This document shows positions 45,935 through 57,781 of a stretch of 64,000 nucleotides of DNA, in pieces. Position 1 is the first letter of the stretch; the number at the start of each line of letters is the position of its first letter. The notes under the pieces are model-generated. The model was not told the DNA's origin, made no database searches, and saw only the letters and a list, made by a program, of their open reading frames with translations. The translations under genes and the position numbers were made by a program. The stretch covers positions 1,984,001-2,048,000 of the forward strand of contig NZ_CP010431.2 in the NCBI RefSeq assembly GCF_000814845.2. The letters run 5' to 3'. This DNA is from Pandoraea sputorum. Its GTDB lineage: Bacteria; Pseudomonadota; Gammaproteobacteria; Burkholderiales; Burkholderiaceae.

Positions 45935-47068
45935 ATGTCCCTTATTTCCCTTCTTTCCCTTCCGTTCCTCATCGCTGCGGGTACTCGCCGTCGGTCCGGC
46001 CGCTTCATCAGCGCCTTTATCGGCATCGTCATCGGCACCTTCGCGGCCACCATGCTCGCGTCCCCCAATGCGACGCTCGCCGCCGAGCCGCCCGTGGCGG
46101 GCATGCCGCGCCTGAGCACGGTGGCTGCGCCCGCACAAGCGCCCACATTTCCTGCCGACACCTCGTTTGCTCAGACACCAGCCGTCGCCGATACGCCGAC
46201 GACGGCGCGCATTCGCGAGCGCGGTCGCATTCTGCTCGGGTATCGGCAAACCGCCGTGCCGTTCTCTTATGTCGACGCCGACGATCGGCCGATGGGACTG
46301 GCGTGGGCACTATGCCAGCGGGTCGTGACCTCGCTGCAACAGGAGATGGCGATGCCGGAACTGCGCGTCACGCCTGTGCGGGTGATCGAACAGATGCGCG
46401 GGCCGATGGTGAAGGGGGATGCCATCGATATCGACTGCGCGCCGTCGACGGTCACGGCGTCGCGCGGGCAGCAGGTGGCCTTCAGCTTGCCGTATTACGC
46501 TGCGAACGTTCGGTTGATGGTCAGGGCGGGCACGGGCGTCACGTCGATCGACGATTTACGAGGACTGCGCCTGGCGGTCGTGCAGGGGACGACTGCCGAG
46601 CGCCTCGTGAGGGCACAGCATGCCCGCGCAGGGTTTCAGCTTTTGATGGCGCGCGACTACGACGAGGCGTTTCGCATGTTGAGCGAGCGCCGTGCGCAGG
46701 CGTTGGCGCTGGACGATGTGCTCCTCGAAGGTTTGCGTGCCACCAGCAAGACACCGGACGCCTACCGGATCGTCGGTGCGCCGCTCGCCGTGCAGTCCGA
46801 GTCTTACGCGCTGGTCCTGCCCAAGGACGACCCCGCGTTCAAGGCGCGTGTCGACGCGGCCCTTGCGGCGGTCTTTCGTAGCGGCGAAATGGCGCAGCTT
46901 CAGCGGCAATGGTTTCAGGCCGCCATACCGCCGTACGGGCACCGTCTGGCGGTCGAGCCGTCGCCCGAGACCCTGACCCTATGGGAGATCGGCGGGCGCT
47001 CCGGCAACGAGCAGGAAGCGTCTGCCGCATCGCCGACAACTTCGTCATCTTCGACATCAGGCAGTTGA
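45935..47068 (+). CDS. Amino-acid ABC transporter-type periplasmic binding protein (paralogue 1)
   Basis: A 377-residue solute-binding protein of the GltI/family 3 type. A long N-terminal region with basic TRRRSGR and a hydrophobic helix (FISAFIGIVIGTFAATMLA) should export it. The core starts at RERGRILLGYRQTAVPFSYVD. It is clearly paralogous to the next gene across its whole core. The ATG at 45935 is chosen; a GTG at 45902 is also open. The C-terminus has a Ser/Thr-rich tail. No permease or ATPase gene is nearby. Confidence 0.83.
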   Translation: MSLISLLSLPFLIAAGTRRRSGRFISAFIGIVIGTFAATMLASPNATLAAEPPVAGMPRLSTVAAPAQAPTFPADTSFAQTPAVADTPTTARIRERGRILLGYRQTAVPFSYVDADDRPMGLAWALCQRVVTSLQQEMAMPELRVTPVRVIEQMRGPMVKGDAIDIDCAPSTVTASRGQQVAFSLPYYAANVRLMVRAGTGVTSIDDLRGLRLAVVQGTTAERLVRAQHARAGFQLLMARDYDEAFRMLSERRAQALALDDVLLEGLRATSKTPDAYRIVGAPLAVQSESYALVLPKDDPAFKARVDAALAAVFRSGEMAQLQRQWFQAAIPPYGHRLAVEPSPETLTLWEIGGRSGNEQEASAASPTTSSSSTSGS

Positions 47069-47163
47069 TTGTCCGCGCATAAGCTAATGACAAAGGTTTC
47101 TTTGCGCTGCGTACCGCAAATCTGTAACTTCCTATCATGCTGTTAATCCGATAGGAATTTGCT

Positions 47164-48135
47164 GTGAACGGTTTCAAGAAAGTCGACTGGAAAATCGCTG
47201 CTGGACGCGTCGCGCTCAGTCTGTCCGTGTGGTTCGCCGCTCAAGCGGGTATTTCGACAGCGACCGCCGCGCCCGCCAAGGCTGATACGGTCGTCGCGCT
47301 GCCGACGGTGAACGGTGATCTCACCGGCACCCTCAAGAAGATTCGCGAGACCGGCGTCATCACGCTGGGGTATCGCGAGGCGGCCATCCCGTTCTCGTAC
47401 GTGAACGACAAGGGCAAGCCCGTCGGCTACACGATGGATCTCTGCTATGCGGTAGTCGACGCCGTCAAGACCGCGCTCAATCTGCCGAATCTGCGCGTGC
47501 GTGAAATGTCCATCACGCCGCAGAACCGTATTCCGCTGGTGAAGAACGGCACCGTCGATCTCGATTGCGCCCCGAACACCATTACCCCGGAGCGCGCTGA
47601 GCAGGTCGGTTTCAGCAATCCCTACTACGTCTCCGAAGTGCGCCTTCTGGTCAACAAGAAGGACAAGATTCAGGGTCTGGAAGACCTGAAGGGGCAGAAC
47701 CTCGTGGCGTCTGCCGGTTCGACCGGTGAGCGTCTGGCGCGCATGCAGGCGGAGAAGATCGGCTACCGCGTGATTCCGGCGCGCGACCACGGCGAATCGA
47801 TGGTGACGCTCGAAACCGGTCGCGCCAAGGCGTTTGCACTGGATGACGTGCTGCTTGCGGGCTTCCGTGCGAATGCTCGGGACCCGGAGTCGTTCGCCAT
47901 CGTCGGCGCACCGCTGGAGACGGAACTGAACGCGCTGATGTTGCCGCGCGACGATCTGCAGTTCAAACGCTTCGTGGATACGACGCTGGCGCATATATAT
48001 AGCTCGGGCGAGATCCGTCGCATTCAACGCAAGTGGTTCCAGCAACCGATTCCGCCGCGCAACGTCAACCTGAACCTCGAACCGAGCAAGGAAGTCGTGG
48101 AAGTCTGGCGCAAAGGCTCGCATGTGACAGAGTGA
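47164..48135 (+). CDS. Glutamate/aspartate-type periplasmic binding protein (paralogue 2)
   Basis: A 323-residue family 3 binding protein. It has a signal peptide ending near ATAAPAKA, then RETGVITLGYREAAIPFSYVN, the carboxylate-binding style DLDCAPNTITPERAEQVGFS, and the conserved AFALDDVLL. The start is a GTG at 47164 with AGGA eight bases upstream. Similar to GltI of glutamate/aspartate import, but without transporter partners here; it may feed a distant permease or act as a sensor ligand protein. A strong terminator follows. Confidence 0.86.
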   Translation: MNGFKKVDWKIAAGRVALSLSVWFAAQAGISTATAAPAKADTVVALPTVNGDLTGTLKKIRETGVITLGYREAAIPFSYVNDKGKPVGYTMDLCYAVVDAVKTALNLPNLRVREMSITPQNRIPLVKNGTVDLDCAPNTITPERAEQVGFSNPYYVSEVRLLVNKKDKIQGLEDLKGQNLVASAGSTGERLARMQAEKIGYRVIPARDHGESMVTLETGRAKAFALDDVLLAGFRANARDPESFAIVGAPLETELNALMLPRDDLQFKRFVDTTLAHIYSSGEIRRIQRKWFQQPIPPRNVNLNLEPSKEVVEVWRKGSHVTE

Positions 48136-48205
48136 CGTGCGTCTGACGAACGTCTGACAGGCGCGCGGCGAGAAATCCCGCAGCGCCTTAGCCAGCACGG
48201 CCCAG

Positions 48206-48243
48206 AAGCCCGCCGATAGCGATATCGGCGGGCTTTGTCGTTT
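48206..48243 (+). terminator. Terminator after the binding-protein pair
   Basis: AAGCCCGCCGATA - GCGA - TATCGGCGGGCTT is a 13-bp perfect stem, followed by a T-rich tail. It isolates the binding-protein genes from kdp. Confidence 0.88.
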
Positions 48244-48280
48244 ACACATTTCGGCCCCGTGTTTACACGTTGTTTACACC
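48240..48280 (+). promoter_or_regulatory. KdpE-like half-sites upstream of kdp
   Basis: Three copies of GTTTACAC occur at 48240, 48261 and 48272. The last two are spaced 11 bp, one helical turn, giving TTTACAC-N4-TTTACAC. This resembles the E. coli kdp operator, which I recall as TTTATAC followed one turn later by TTTACAC. The regulator KdpE is encoded at the end of this locus. A promoter should lie just downstream. Confidence 0.6.
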
Positions 48281-48334
48281 CCCTTTACCCCTTTTGTCCC
48301 CGTCTTTACGCGCCCCTACGTATCGTTCAGGGCA

Positions 48335-48384
48335 CGGCTGGCATGCGCATGCGAGGGCGCGTCGCGCCCGTGGCGTGCCAGCCG
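48335..48384 (+). promoter_or_regulatory. Nested hairpin in the kdp leader
   Basis: An outer stem CGGCTGGCA/TGCCAGCCG (9 bp) encloses an inner stem GGGCGC-GTC-GCGCCC (6 bp). It ends 20 bases before the first small ORF, so it lies in the 5' untranslated leader. It is GC-rich with no T-run, so mRNA stability or translation control is more likely than termination. Confidence 0.45.
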
Positions 48385-48404
48385 CCACACGATAGGGAGT
48401 TGTC

Positions 48405-48497
48405 ATGGACTGGTTATATCTCGGCGTGATCGTGGTGTTCGTTGCCACGACCGTCGGCTTTGTCGCGTTTTGCGCGTCGGTAGGGGGGCAGCAATGA
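48405..48497 (+). CDS. 30-residue membrane peptide before kdpF
   Basis: The frame [20 protein letters not shown]... has 30 codons: one hydrophobic helix (about residues 4-26) and a short polar tail ending GGQQ. AGGGAG precedes the ATG with good spacing, and the stop overlaps the kdpF start (ATGA). The size, topology and coupling resemble KdpF itself, so it may be a second accessory peptide of the pump. I do not recognise it as a named family. Confidence 0.6.
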   Translation: MDWLYLGVIVVFVATTVGFVAFCASVGGQQ

Positions 48498-48586
48498 CAG
48501 CCATGTATTGGCTGAGCGGCGGACTCACGCTCGCGCTGCTCGCTTATCTCGTCTACGCGCTGTTCAAGCCGGAGGACCTAGCATGA
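48494..48586 (+). CDS. kdpF: KdpF, small subunit of the potassium-transporting ATPase
   Basis: A 30-residue single-helix peptide beginning [10 protein letters not shown] and ending [10 protein letters not shown]; the LFKPE ending is typical of KdpF. It stabilises the KdpABC complex in the inner membrane. It overlaps both the upstream small ORF and kdpA by 4 bases. Confidence 0.85.
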   Translation: MTAMYWLSGGLTLALLAYLVYALFKPEDLA

Positions 48587-50388
48587 CACTCAATGCCTGG
48601 ATCCAGCTCGGCGTTTTCCTCGTCGTGCTACTGGTGCTGGCGCGCCCGCTCGGTCGTTTCATGGCTGACGTGCTCGCCGGTGAATCCCGCGTGAACCGCT
48701 GGTTCGCGCCTGTCGAACGCGGTCTTTATCGTCTGTGCGGGATTCGTCCCGAACAGGAGATGCACTGGCGCACCTACGCGTTCGCGCTGATCGGCTTTAA
48801 CGCCGTGGGCGCTTTCGCTGTCTACGCGCTGCAACGCTGGCAAGTCTGGCTGCCGCTGAACCCGCAAGCGTTCGGTAACGTCACGCCGGATTCGTCGATG
48901 AACACGGCCGTCAGCTTCGTGGCAAACACGAACTGGCAGGGCTACGCCGGTGAGTCGACGATGAGCTATCTCACGCAGATGCTCGGTCTGGCCGTTCAGA
49001 ACTTCCTGTCGGCCGCCACCGGTATCGCGGTCGTGGTTGCGCTCATTCGCGGTTTCGCCCGTCACACGGCGCAGACGATCGGCAACTTCTGGGTCGACAT
49101 GACCCGCATCACGCTCTACGTTCTCGTGCCGCTGTCGGTGGTGCTTGCCGCAGCGTTCATGAGTCAGGGCGTGATTCAGAACTTCGACGCCTACCAGGAC
49201 GTGACGACGCTGCAGGTCACGCACTACGACAATCCGGTCCTCGGCCCGGACGGTCAGCCGAAGATGGACGCCGCTGGCAAGCCGGTCACGACGCCCGCGC
49301 AGACGCAGACGCAAACGCTCGCCATGGGCCCGGTCGCTTCGCAGGAAGCGATCAAGATGCTTGGCACGAACGGTGGCGGCTTCTTCAACGCGAACTCGGC
49401 GCACCCCTACGAGAACCCGACGCCGCTGTCGAACTTCCTTCAAATCCTTGCGATCTTCCTGATTCCGGCGGCGCTGTGCCACACGTTCGGACGCATGGTC
49501 GGCGACCGTCGTCAGGGCATCGCGATTCTGGCGGCCATGACGATTGCGTTCTCGATTGCGGCAGTGGCGACCGTGTCCGCAGAGCAGGCGGGCAACCCGC
49601 TGCTCACACCGCTCGGTGTGGATCAGCAGGTCAGCGCTACGCAGTCGGGCGGCAACATGGAAGGCAAGGAAACGCGCTTCGGCATCGTCTCGTCGGGCAT
49701 CTTCGCGACGGTTACGACAGCTGCGTCATGCGGTGCCGTCAACGCGATGCATGACTCGCTTACGCCGCTCGGCGGCATGGTGCCGATGTTGCTGATGCAG
49801 TTGGGCGAAGTGATCTTCGGCGGCGTCGGGTCCGGCCTGTACGGCATGCTCGTCTTCGCCATGCTCGCGGTGTTCGTGGCCGGGCTGATGATCGGTCGCA
49901 CACCGGAATATCTGGGCAAGAAGATCGAAGCGTACGAGATGAAGATGGTCGCTGTGGCCGTGCTCATGACGCCGCTGCTGGTGCTGCTCGGGACTGCGCT
50001 TGCAGTGCTCGTCGCGGCCGGTCAGGCGGGCGTGCTGAACCCCGGAACACACGGCTTCTCGGAAATTTTGTACGCCTATAGCTCGGCCGCGAACAACAAC
50101 GGCAGCGCATTTGCGGGTCTGTCGGCAAACACGCCGTTCTACAACACCACGCTGGGTATCGCGATGTGGTTCGGCCGCTTCTGGGTGATCGTGCCGGTGC
50201 TGGCGATTGCCGGAGCGCTGGCGCGCAAGAAGCGCATTGCCGCGACGTCGGGCACGTTGCCCACGCATGGTCCGCTGTTTGTCGTGCTGCTGCTCGGCAC
50301 GGTGCTGCTGGTGGGCGCGCTCACCTACGTACCGGCGCTTGCACTCGGTCCGGTCGCCGAACATCTGGCGATGATCGGTGCGCATTGA
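48583..50388 (+). CDS. kdpA: KdpA, potassium-binding channel-like subunit
   Basis: A 601-residue polytopic subunit with ten or more helices and four pore-like repeats; [10 protein letters not shown] and [20 protein letters not shown] are the selectivity-filter regions, the second quoted as [12 protein letters not shown]. It selects K+ and passes it to KdpB. The ATG at 48583 (MTLNAWIQL) overlaps the kdpF stop. Confidence 0.94.
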   Translation: MTLNAWIQLGVFLVVLLVLARPLGRFMADVLAGESRVNRWFAPVERGLYRLCGIRPEQEMHWRTYAFALIGFNAVGAFAVYALQRWQVWLPLNPQAFGNVTPDSSMNTAVSFVANTNWQGYAGESTMSYLTQMLGLAVQNFLSAATGIAVVVALIRGFARHTAQTIGNFWVDMTRITLYVLVPLSVVLAAAFMSQGVIQNFDAYQDVTTLQVTHYDNPVLGPDGQPKMDAAGKPVTTPAQTQTQTLAMGPVASQEAIKMLGTNGGGFFNANSAHPYENPTPLSNFLQILAIFLIPAALCHTFGRMVGDRRQGIAILAAMTIAFSIAAVATVSAEQAGNPLLTPLGVDQQVSATQSGGNMEGKETRFGIVSSGIFATVTTAASCGAVNAMHDSLTPLGGMVPMLLMQLGEVIFGGVGSGLYGMLVFAMLAVFVAGLMIGRTPEYLGKKIEAYEMKMVAVAVLMTPLLVLLGTALAVLVAAGQAGVLNPGTHGFSEILYAYSSAANNNGSAFAGLSANTPFYNTTLGIAMWFGRFWVIVPVLAIAGALARKKRIAATSGTLPTHGPLFVVLLLGTVLLVGALTYVPALALGPVAEHLAMIGAH

Positions 50389-50416
50389 ACAATGAAATGA
50401 GGCATTCGAGGCTCTC

Positions 50417-52543
<2,127 letters not shown>

Positions 52544-52622
52544 TCGCGACGGCTTCCGGGCGCGGCGGCAGCGGTTGCCGTGCACCCGGGCCACATTGCT
52601 GAAACTCTAAGGAACAGACGTC

Positions 52623-53207
52623 ATGAAAACCCTCTTGCGCCCGATGTTGAGCCTGTTTGTGGTGCTCTCGGTCATCACGGGGCTGGTGTATCCGCTGGTC
52701 GTGACCGGCATCGGCCGCGCGGCCTTCTCGCGCGAAGCGGCCGGTAGCCTGATTTACAAGGACGGCAAAGCCGTCGGCTCGTCGCTGATCGGTCAAAACT
52801 TCGACGAACCGAAGTACTTCTGGGGCCGCCTGTCGGCCACCTCGCCGAATCCGAATAACGCCACGGCGTCGGGCGGCACGAACTTCGGTCCGCTCAATCC
52901 GTCGCTCACCGATGCCGTCAAGGCGCGCATTGCCGCGCTGCGCGACGCCGATCCGAGCGCTCAATTGCCGGTGCCTGCCGATCTCGTGACGGCGTCGGGC
53001 AGCGGGCTCGACCCGGAAATCAGCCCAGCGGCGGCCGACTATCAGGTCACGCGCGCGGCCAAGGCCCGTGGGCTGACGCCGGACGTCGTGCGCGATCTGA
53101 TCGCACGCAACACGCAAGGCCGTCAGTGGGGAATTTTCGGAGAACCCCGGGTGAATGTTCTGAGGCTCAACCTGGCATTGGACGGATTGGCACGCGGCGC
53201 TGTCTGA
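52623..53207 (+). CDS. kdpC: KdpC, accessory subunit
   Basis: A 194-residue subunit with one N-terminal helix ([21 protein letters not shown]) and an outer soluble domain with [16 protein letters not shown] and [17 protein letters not shown], both KdpC hallmarks. It stabilises the complex and may raise ATP affinity of KdpB. About 80 bp separate it from kdpB. Confidence 0.94.
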   Translation: MKTLLRPMLSLFVVLSVITGLVYPLVVTGIGRAAFSREAAGSLIYKDGKAVGSSLIGQNFDEPKYFWGRLSATSPNPNNATASGGTNFGPLNPSLTDAVKARIAALRDADPSAQLPVPADLVTASGSGLDPEISPAAADYQVTRAAKARGLTPDVVRDLIARNTQGRQWGIFGEPRVNVLRLNLALDGLARGAV

Positions 53208-53390
53208 AAGGCGCAGCCGCAGGCGGGCGTATGACCGGGAATCTCTGGTTTTGCCTGTCGGCCTGCGGTAGATTGGCGGCACGCCCTGCGCGTGCCGCGT
53301 TTTTTTGCTTCATCGGGTAACCGATGAGGATTTGCCGCCCGAAGGTGACGCCGGGCGACTTGGCTCGCGCTTTCATAGTGGACTGACCCG

Positions 53391-56249
53391 ATGGCTGGCA
53401 TGGAACGCCCCGATCCCGACGAATTGCTTGGCAAGCTGCAACGCGACGAAGCGCGCGAGCGGCGCGGCCGTCTGAAGATATTCTTCGGCGCTTCCGCCGG
53501 TGTGGGCAAAACGTTTGCGATGCTGCAAGCCGCCCGCAAGTTGAGCGAGGAGGGCACCGATGTGGTCGTCGGTGTGCTGGAGACGCATGGCCGGGAAGAG
53601 ACCGCGCGTTTGCTCGAAGGGCTGGAAGTCCTGCCGCAGAAAACGGTCGAGTATCGCGGTCGCGTGCTACGCGAGTTCGATCTCGATGGCATGCTCGCGC
53701 GCAAACCGGCCGTCGCACTCGTCGACGAACTCGCGCATGCCAATGTGGCGGGCGAGCGGCACCTCAAGCGCTGGCAAGACGTGCACGAACTGCTCGATGC
53801 AGGCATCGACGTCTACACCACGCTCAATGTGCAGCATCTCGAACGGCTTAACGATGTGGTCGGCCAGATTACCGGCATCCGTGTCTGGGAGACGATTCCC
53901 GACCGGGTGTTCGATCTGGCGGACGAAGTGAAGCTGGTCGATCTGCCGCCCGACGAACTGCTCGAACGCATGCGCGAGGGCAAGGTGTACATGGCCGCGC
54001 AGGCGGAGCGCGCCGTGCGTAACTTCTTCCGCAAAGGCAACCTGATCGCGCTGCGCGAACTGGCGCTGCGTCGCACGGCCGACCGTGTGGACGCGCAGAT
54101 GCGCGAGTACCGTGCGGACCAGTCGATCAGTCAGGTCTGGCAGGCGCGTGAGCGTTTGCTCGTGGCGATCGGGCCGGGACCGGAAGGCGTGGCGCTGGTG
54201 CGCGCGGCCGCGCGACTCGCGGCGAGTCTGCGCGCAGACTGGTTGGCGGTACATGTGGAAACACCGGCGATTCTGCGTCAGTCTACGGCCCGTCGGGAGA
54301 GTGTCTATGCCACGCTCAAACTGGCGCACGAACTGGGCGCCGAAACGCTCACGCTGGACGGGGCGCAAGCCGCGACGACATTGCTGGCCTATGCGCAGAT
54401 GCGTAACGTCTCGAAGCTGGTGGTCGGGGCGAGCGGTGCGCGACGCTGGTGGACGGCGCGCACGCCGTTGCATGAACAATTGCTGCGTCACGCACGCGGC
54501 GTAGATGTGGTGCTGATCGGGCCAGCTGCCGGCGACCGGTCGGCCGAGAACCGGGTGGTGCGCGGCGACTGGCGTGACTGGTTCGATACGCCCCCGGAAC
54601 TGGGGCTCGTCGGTGGCCCGTGGCGGGCGTATGCGTGGGCTGTAGGCATCTGCGGCGCGGTGTCGCTGGCGGCGGCCGAGCTGACGTCGTTCCTCGATCT
54701 CGCCAACATCGCCATGCTGTATCTGCTGGGCGTGATCGTTGCGGCGATGCGGCTGGGGCGTGGGCCGGGGGTGCTTGCATCGTTCCTCTCGGTGGTGGCG
54801 TTCGATTTCTTCTTCGTGCCGCCGAAGATGTCGCTGTCGGTCTCGGACACCCAGTATTTGCTGACGTTCGCCGTCATGCTGACCGTCGCGCTGGTCATTA
54901 GCCACCTGACGACGAGCTTGCGGTTTCAGGCGCGTCTTGCCACGTGGCGGGAGCGGCGCACCGGCGCGGTGTATGCGATGGCGCGCGAACTCGCGGCGGC
55001 GCTCACAACGCCGCAGATCGTCGAGATCGGCTCGCGACACGTACGTGAAGTGTTCCAGGCGCGCGTGGCGTTGTTGCTGCCGGACAGTCAGAGCAGTGTG
55101 CGTCAACCGGTGGAGAATGCCCGGGAAGAGACCATGCCTGCGCATATCGATACGGATGTCGCGCAATGGGTGTACGACCGGCAGCAGGCGGCGGGGCGGG
55201 GCACGAATACGCTGCCCGGATCGGACGCCTACTATCTGCCGCTGCGCGCGCCGATGCGCACGCGCGGGGTGCTGGTCGTCGCCCCGGAGTCGGGCGGCGG
55301 TGCAATCGGCACGCCGGAACAGCAGCGTCTGCTCGATACGTTTGCGGCGCAAATTGCATTGGCGCTCGAACGTGTGCACTACGTCGAAATCGCACAGGAT
55401 GCGCTGGTGACGATGGAGTCGGAGCGCCTGCGCAATTCGTTGCTCTCTGCGATCTCGCACGACTTGCGCACGCCGCTCACGTCCATCGTCGGATTTGCGA
55501 GCATGCTCAGCCGCAACGCGCAGACGCCCGGGCCGCTGCGTATCGATCTCGTCGACGCCATTCATGAAGAAGCGCAGCGCATGACGGGCCTCGTGACTAA
55601 TCTGCTCGACATGGCGAAGCTGGAAGGCGGTGGCGTTCAGCTCAATCGTCAGTGGCAGATGCTGGAGGAAGTGGTGGGCACCTCGCTGCGTGCTTGTCGT
55701 CGTGTGCTCGCGGATCACGAAGTGACGACGCGCTTGCCTGCCGATCTGCCCTTACTGCGTTTCGATGCCGTGCTGCTCGAGCGTCTCTTCGCCAACTTGT
55801 TGGAGAACGCCGCGAAGTATTCGCCTGCGGGCTCGCACATCGAAATCGCGGCACGTGTCGTCGGTGAGGAAGTCGAAGTGAGCGTGAGCGATGACGGTCC
55901 CGGTTTGCAGGCGGGCATGGAAGGCCGTATCTTCGAGAAATTCATGCGTGGCGAGAAGGAGTCGGCCAAGCCCGGCATCGGCCTGGGGCTGGCGATCTGC
56001 CGCGCGATTGTGGAAGCACACGGCGGTAAAATTCACGCCACCAATGTCCCTGACGGGCACGGTGCGCGCTTCATATTCACCTTGCCGGTGGAAACGCCGC
56101 CTGTGGCGCCCGACGTCGCAGAAGGGATCGATGACGGCGTCGCCGAGTCTGGCGATTCGGCGTTATCCGTCGACCCGACCGGCGATGTGGAAGCCGCAGC
56201 TGGCGCACCTGATGCGCCTGACACAAACGTAACGAAACAACATGAGTGA
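53391..56249 (+). CDS. kdpD: KdpD, osmosensitive K+ sensor histidine kinase
   Basis: A 952-residue kinase. Domains in order: KdpD N-terminal domain with P-loop GASAGVGKTFAM (~30-45) and LVDELAHAN; a universal-stress domain (~255-370); four membrane helices (DUF4118, ~405-510); GAF; HisKA with His690 in SHDLRTPL; and the ATPase domain with DDGPGL and GIGLGLAICR. The C-terminal tail is acidic, which is longer than in E. coli. It responds to low potassium and controls KdpE. Confidence 0.94.
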   Translation: MAGMERPDPDELLGKLQRDEARERRGRLKIFFGASAGVGKTFAMLQAARKLSEEGTDVVVGVLETHGREETARLLEGLEVLPQKTVEYRGRVLREFDLDGMLARKPAVALVDELAHANVAGERHLKRWQDVHELLDAGIDVYTTLNVQHLERLNDVVGQITGIRVWETIPDRVFDLADEVKLVDLPPDELLERMREGKVYMAAQAERAVRNFFRKGNLIALRELALRRTADRVDAQMREYRADQSISQVWQARERLLVAIGPGPEGVALVRAAARLAASLRADWLAVHVETPAILRQSTARRESVYATLKLAHELGAETLTLDGAQAATTLLAYAQMRNVSKLVVGASGARRWWTARTPLHEQLLRHARGVDVVLIGPAAGDRSAENRVVRGDWRDWFDTPPELGLVGGPWRAYAWAVGICGAVSLAAAELTSFLDLANIAMLYLLGVIVAAMRLGRGPGVLASFLSVVAFDFFFVPPKMSLSVSDTQYLLTFAVMLTVALVISHLTTSLRFQARLATWRERRTGAVYAMARELAAALTTPQIVEIGSRHVREVFQARVALLLPDSQSSVRQPVENAREETMPAHIDTDVAQWVYDRQQAAGRGTNTLPGSDAYYLPLRAPMRTRGVLVVAPESGGGAIGTPEQQRLLDTFAAQIALALERVHYVEIAQDALVTMESERLRNSLLSAISHDLRTPLTSIVGFASMLSRNAQTPGPLRIDLVDAIHEEAQRMTGLVTNLLDMAKLEGGGVQLNRQWQMLEEVVGTSLRACRRVLADHEVTTRLPADLPLLRFDAVLLERLFANLLENAAKYSPAGSHIEIAARVVGEEVEVSVSDDGPGLQAGMEGRIFEKFMRGEKESAKPGIGLGLAICRAIVEAHGGKIHATNVPDGHGARFIFTLPVETPPVAPDVAEGIDDGVAESGDSALSVDPTGDVEAAAGAPDAPDTNVTKQHE

Positions 56250-56952
56250 ACCGACCATCAACATCGTGGTGATTGAGGACGAGCGCCAGATCAGGCGGTT
56301 TCTGCGCACGTCGCTCGAAGCCGAAGGCATGGTCGTGCACGAGGCGGAAGCCGGGCGGCAGGGCATGGTCGAAGCGGCCACGCGCAAGCCCGACTTGCTG
56401 ATCGTCGATCTGGGGTTGCCGGATATCGACGGCGTGGAAGTCATTCGCGAAGTCCGAAGCTGGACCGACATGCCGATCATCGTGCTGTCGGCACGCAACG
56501 AGGAGGCGGAAAAAGTCGTCGCACTCGATGTCGGGGCCGACGATTATCTGACGAAGCCGTTCGGGGTGTCGGAACTGCTCGCGCGCATTCGGGCGCAACT
56601 GCGACGGCATCATCGGGGCGGCAATTCCGAGACGCTCGACGAAGCGTTCTCGTTCGGCGATATCAACATCGACCTCGCCCGCCGCAAGGTGACACGCGCG
56701 GGTGAACCGGTGCACCTGACGCCCATCGAGTATCGGCTGCTGGTCACGCTCGTGCGTCATGCGGGGCGGGTACTCACGCATCGACAGTTGCTCAAGGAGG
56801 TGTGGGGGCCGTCGCATGTCGAGAGCAATCACTATTTGCGCATCTACATGGGGCACCTGCGGCAGAAGCTGGAAGCCGACCCCGCGCAGCCGCAACACAT
56901 CCTGACCGAGACGGGCGTGGGCTACCGGCTTGAGGTGGACGCGAACGGCTGA
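56242..56952 (+). CDS. kdpE: KdpE, response regulator
   Basis: A 236-residue OmpR-type regulator. The receiver has the phospho-acceptor Asp56 in IVDLGLPDIDG and the Lys in LTKPFG; the C-terminal winged helix ends GVGYRLEVD. It overlaps kdpD by 8 bases, so the pair is co-translated. It should bind the TTTACAC half-sites before kdpF. Confidence 0.95.
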   Translation: MSEPTINIVVIEDERQIRRFLRTSLEAEGMVVHEAEAGRQGMVEAATRKPDLLIVDLGLPDIDGVEVIREVRSWTDMPIIVLSARNEEAEKVVALDVGADDYLTKPFGVSELLARIRAQLRRHHRGGNSETLDEAFSFGDINIDLARRKVTRAGEPVHLTPIEYRLLVTLVRHAGRVLTHRQLLKEVWGPSHVESNHYLRIYMGHLRQKLEADPAQPQHILTETGVGYRLEVDANG

Positions 56953-57058
56953 GACCGTCGGCGGACGTCGGACGGCCTGCTTTGCTAAAATCGCCCCTGT
57001 TCCGTCCGGGGTGTCTGGCGCTCAGCCTCAATTCGATTGACCTTCGATGGAATCCATT

Positions 57059-57106
57059 GCCGGGACGACCCGGCAAGCGGTTCTCTTTTCTCCGGGGACG
57101 ACCCCG
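57059..57106 (+). promoter_or_regulatory. Guanidine-II (mini-ykkC) riboswitch
   Basis: Two hairpins with the diagnostic ACGA tetraloops: GCCGGG-ACGA-CCCGGC (57059-57074) and CGGGG-ACGA-CCCCG (57093-57106), linked by 18 bases. This is the consensus of the guanidine-II aptamer, which frees the ribosome site when guanidine binds. It lies 20 bases before the start codon of an SMR exporter of the guanidinium type. Confidence 0.92.
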
Positions 57107-57126
57107 ATCTTTCATCGAAGTCAGTC

Positions 57127-57444
57127 ATGGCCTGGATTCTTCTGGTTTGTGCCGGTTTTCTTGAAGTGGCGTGGGCCGTCGGGCTCAAGTACACGCAAGG
57201 TTTCTCGCGTCTAGTCCCCTCTGTATTCACCATTGTGTCGATGGTCGGCAGTGTGTGGCTGCTAGCCCTCGCCGTGCGCACGCTGCCGCTCGGCACCGCC
57301 TACGCCATCTGGACGGGCATCGGCGCCGTCGGCGCGTTCGTCCTCGGGATTGTGCTGTTCGGCGAGTCGGCGTCCGCCGCCCGTATCGCAAGCGTTACGC
57401 TCATTCTTGCCGGGCTGGTCGGTCTGAAGCTGACGGCGGCTTGA
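57127..57444 (+). CDS. gdx: Guanidinium exporter, SMR family (SugE/Gdx)
   Basis: A 105-residue four-helix small multidrug resistance protein. The essential membrane Glu is Glu13 in [16 protein letters not shown]; the [16 protein letters not shown] block is typical of the Gdx/SugE branch. Such proteins export guanidinium in exchange for protons. The riboswitch directly upstream confirms the substrate class. The ATG at 57127 is fixed by homology and the riboswitch position. Confidence 0.93.
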   Translation: MAWILLVCAGFLEVAWAVGLKYTQGFSRLVPSVFTIVSMVGSVWLLALAVRTLPLGTAYAIWTGIGAVGAFVLGIVLFGESASAARIASVTLILAGLVGLKLTAA

Positions 57445-57781
57445 TGGGGAGGTGATGGCGACGTGATAGTGACGTAGTAGCGACATCAGGCCGCTGTCCC
57501 ACCGGGTCGGTCAACGCCTCCAACGCTGTGCCCGGACGCGCCACAGGCACCTTTCAAGTCACCGGTGGTGCGTTGCCGCAACGCGCGGCATAATGACGCG
57601 GTAACAGTCGAGTTACTCATCGGTCACATGTAGGGCGGATGTCGGGCAGATGCCGGGTGGTTGAACGGCGTTAAGGGGTCAGCGTTCGACGTCCCGCGGA
57701 TGGCCAGCGGGCTGTTGCCGCGTCGGCAGTGCGTGACGCGTGATCGTGCGACGCCGTCATGTCGGCGGCAGCGAGGTCACC
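57445..57781. other. Intergenic stretch with short imperfect repeats
   Basis: No gene is supported. Near its start, three 11-base imperfect units (GCGACGTGATA, GTGACGTAGTA, GCGACATCAGG) lie in tandem at 57458-57490. The rest is unremarkable GC-rich sequence that should carry the promoter of the next gene. Confidence 0.5.

Noticed and set aside
57458..57490. Three 11-base imperfect repeats as an iteron or regulatory array
   Set aside because: The units differ at several positions, there are only three, and no replication or regulatory gene is near; they could be chance in GC-rich sequence.
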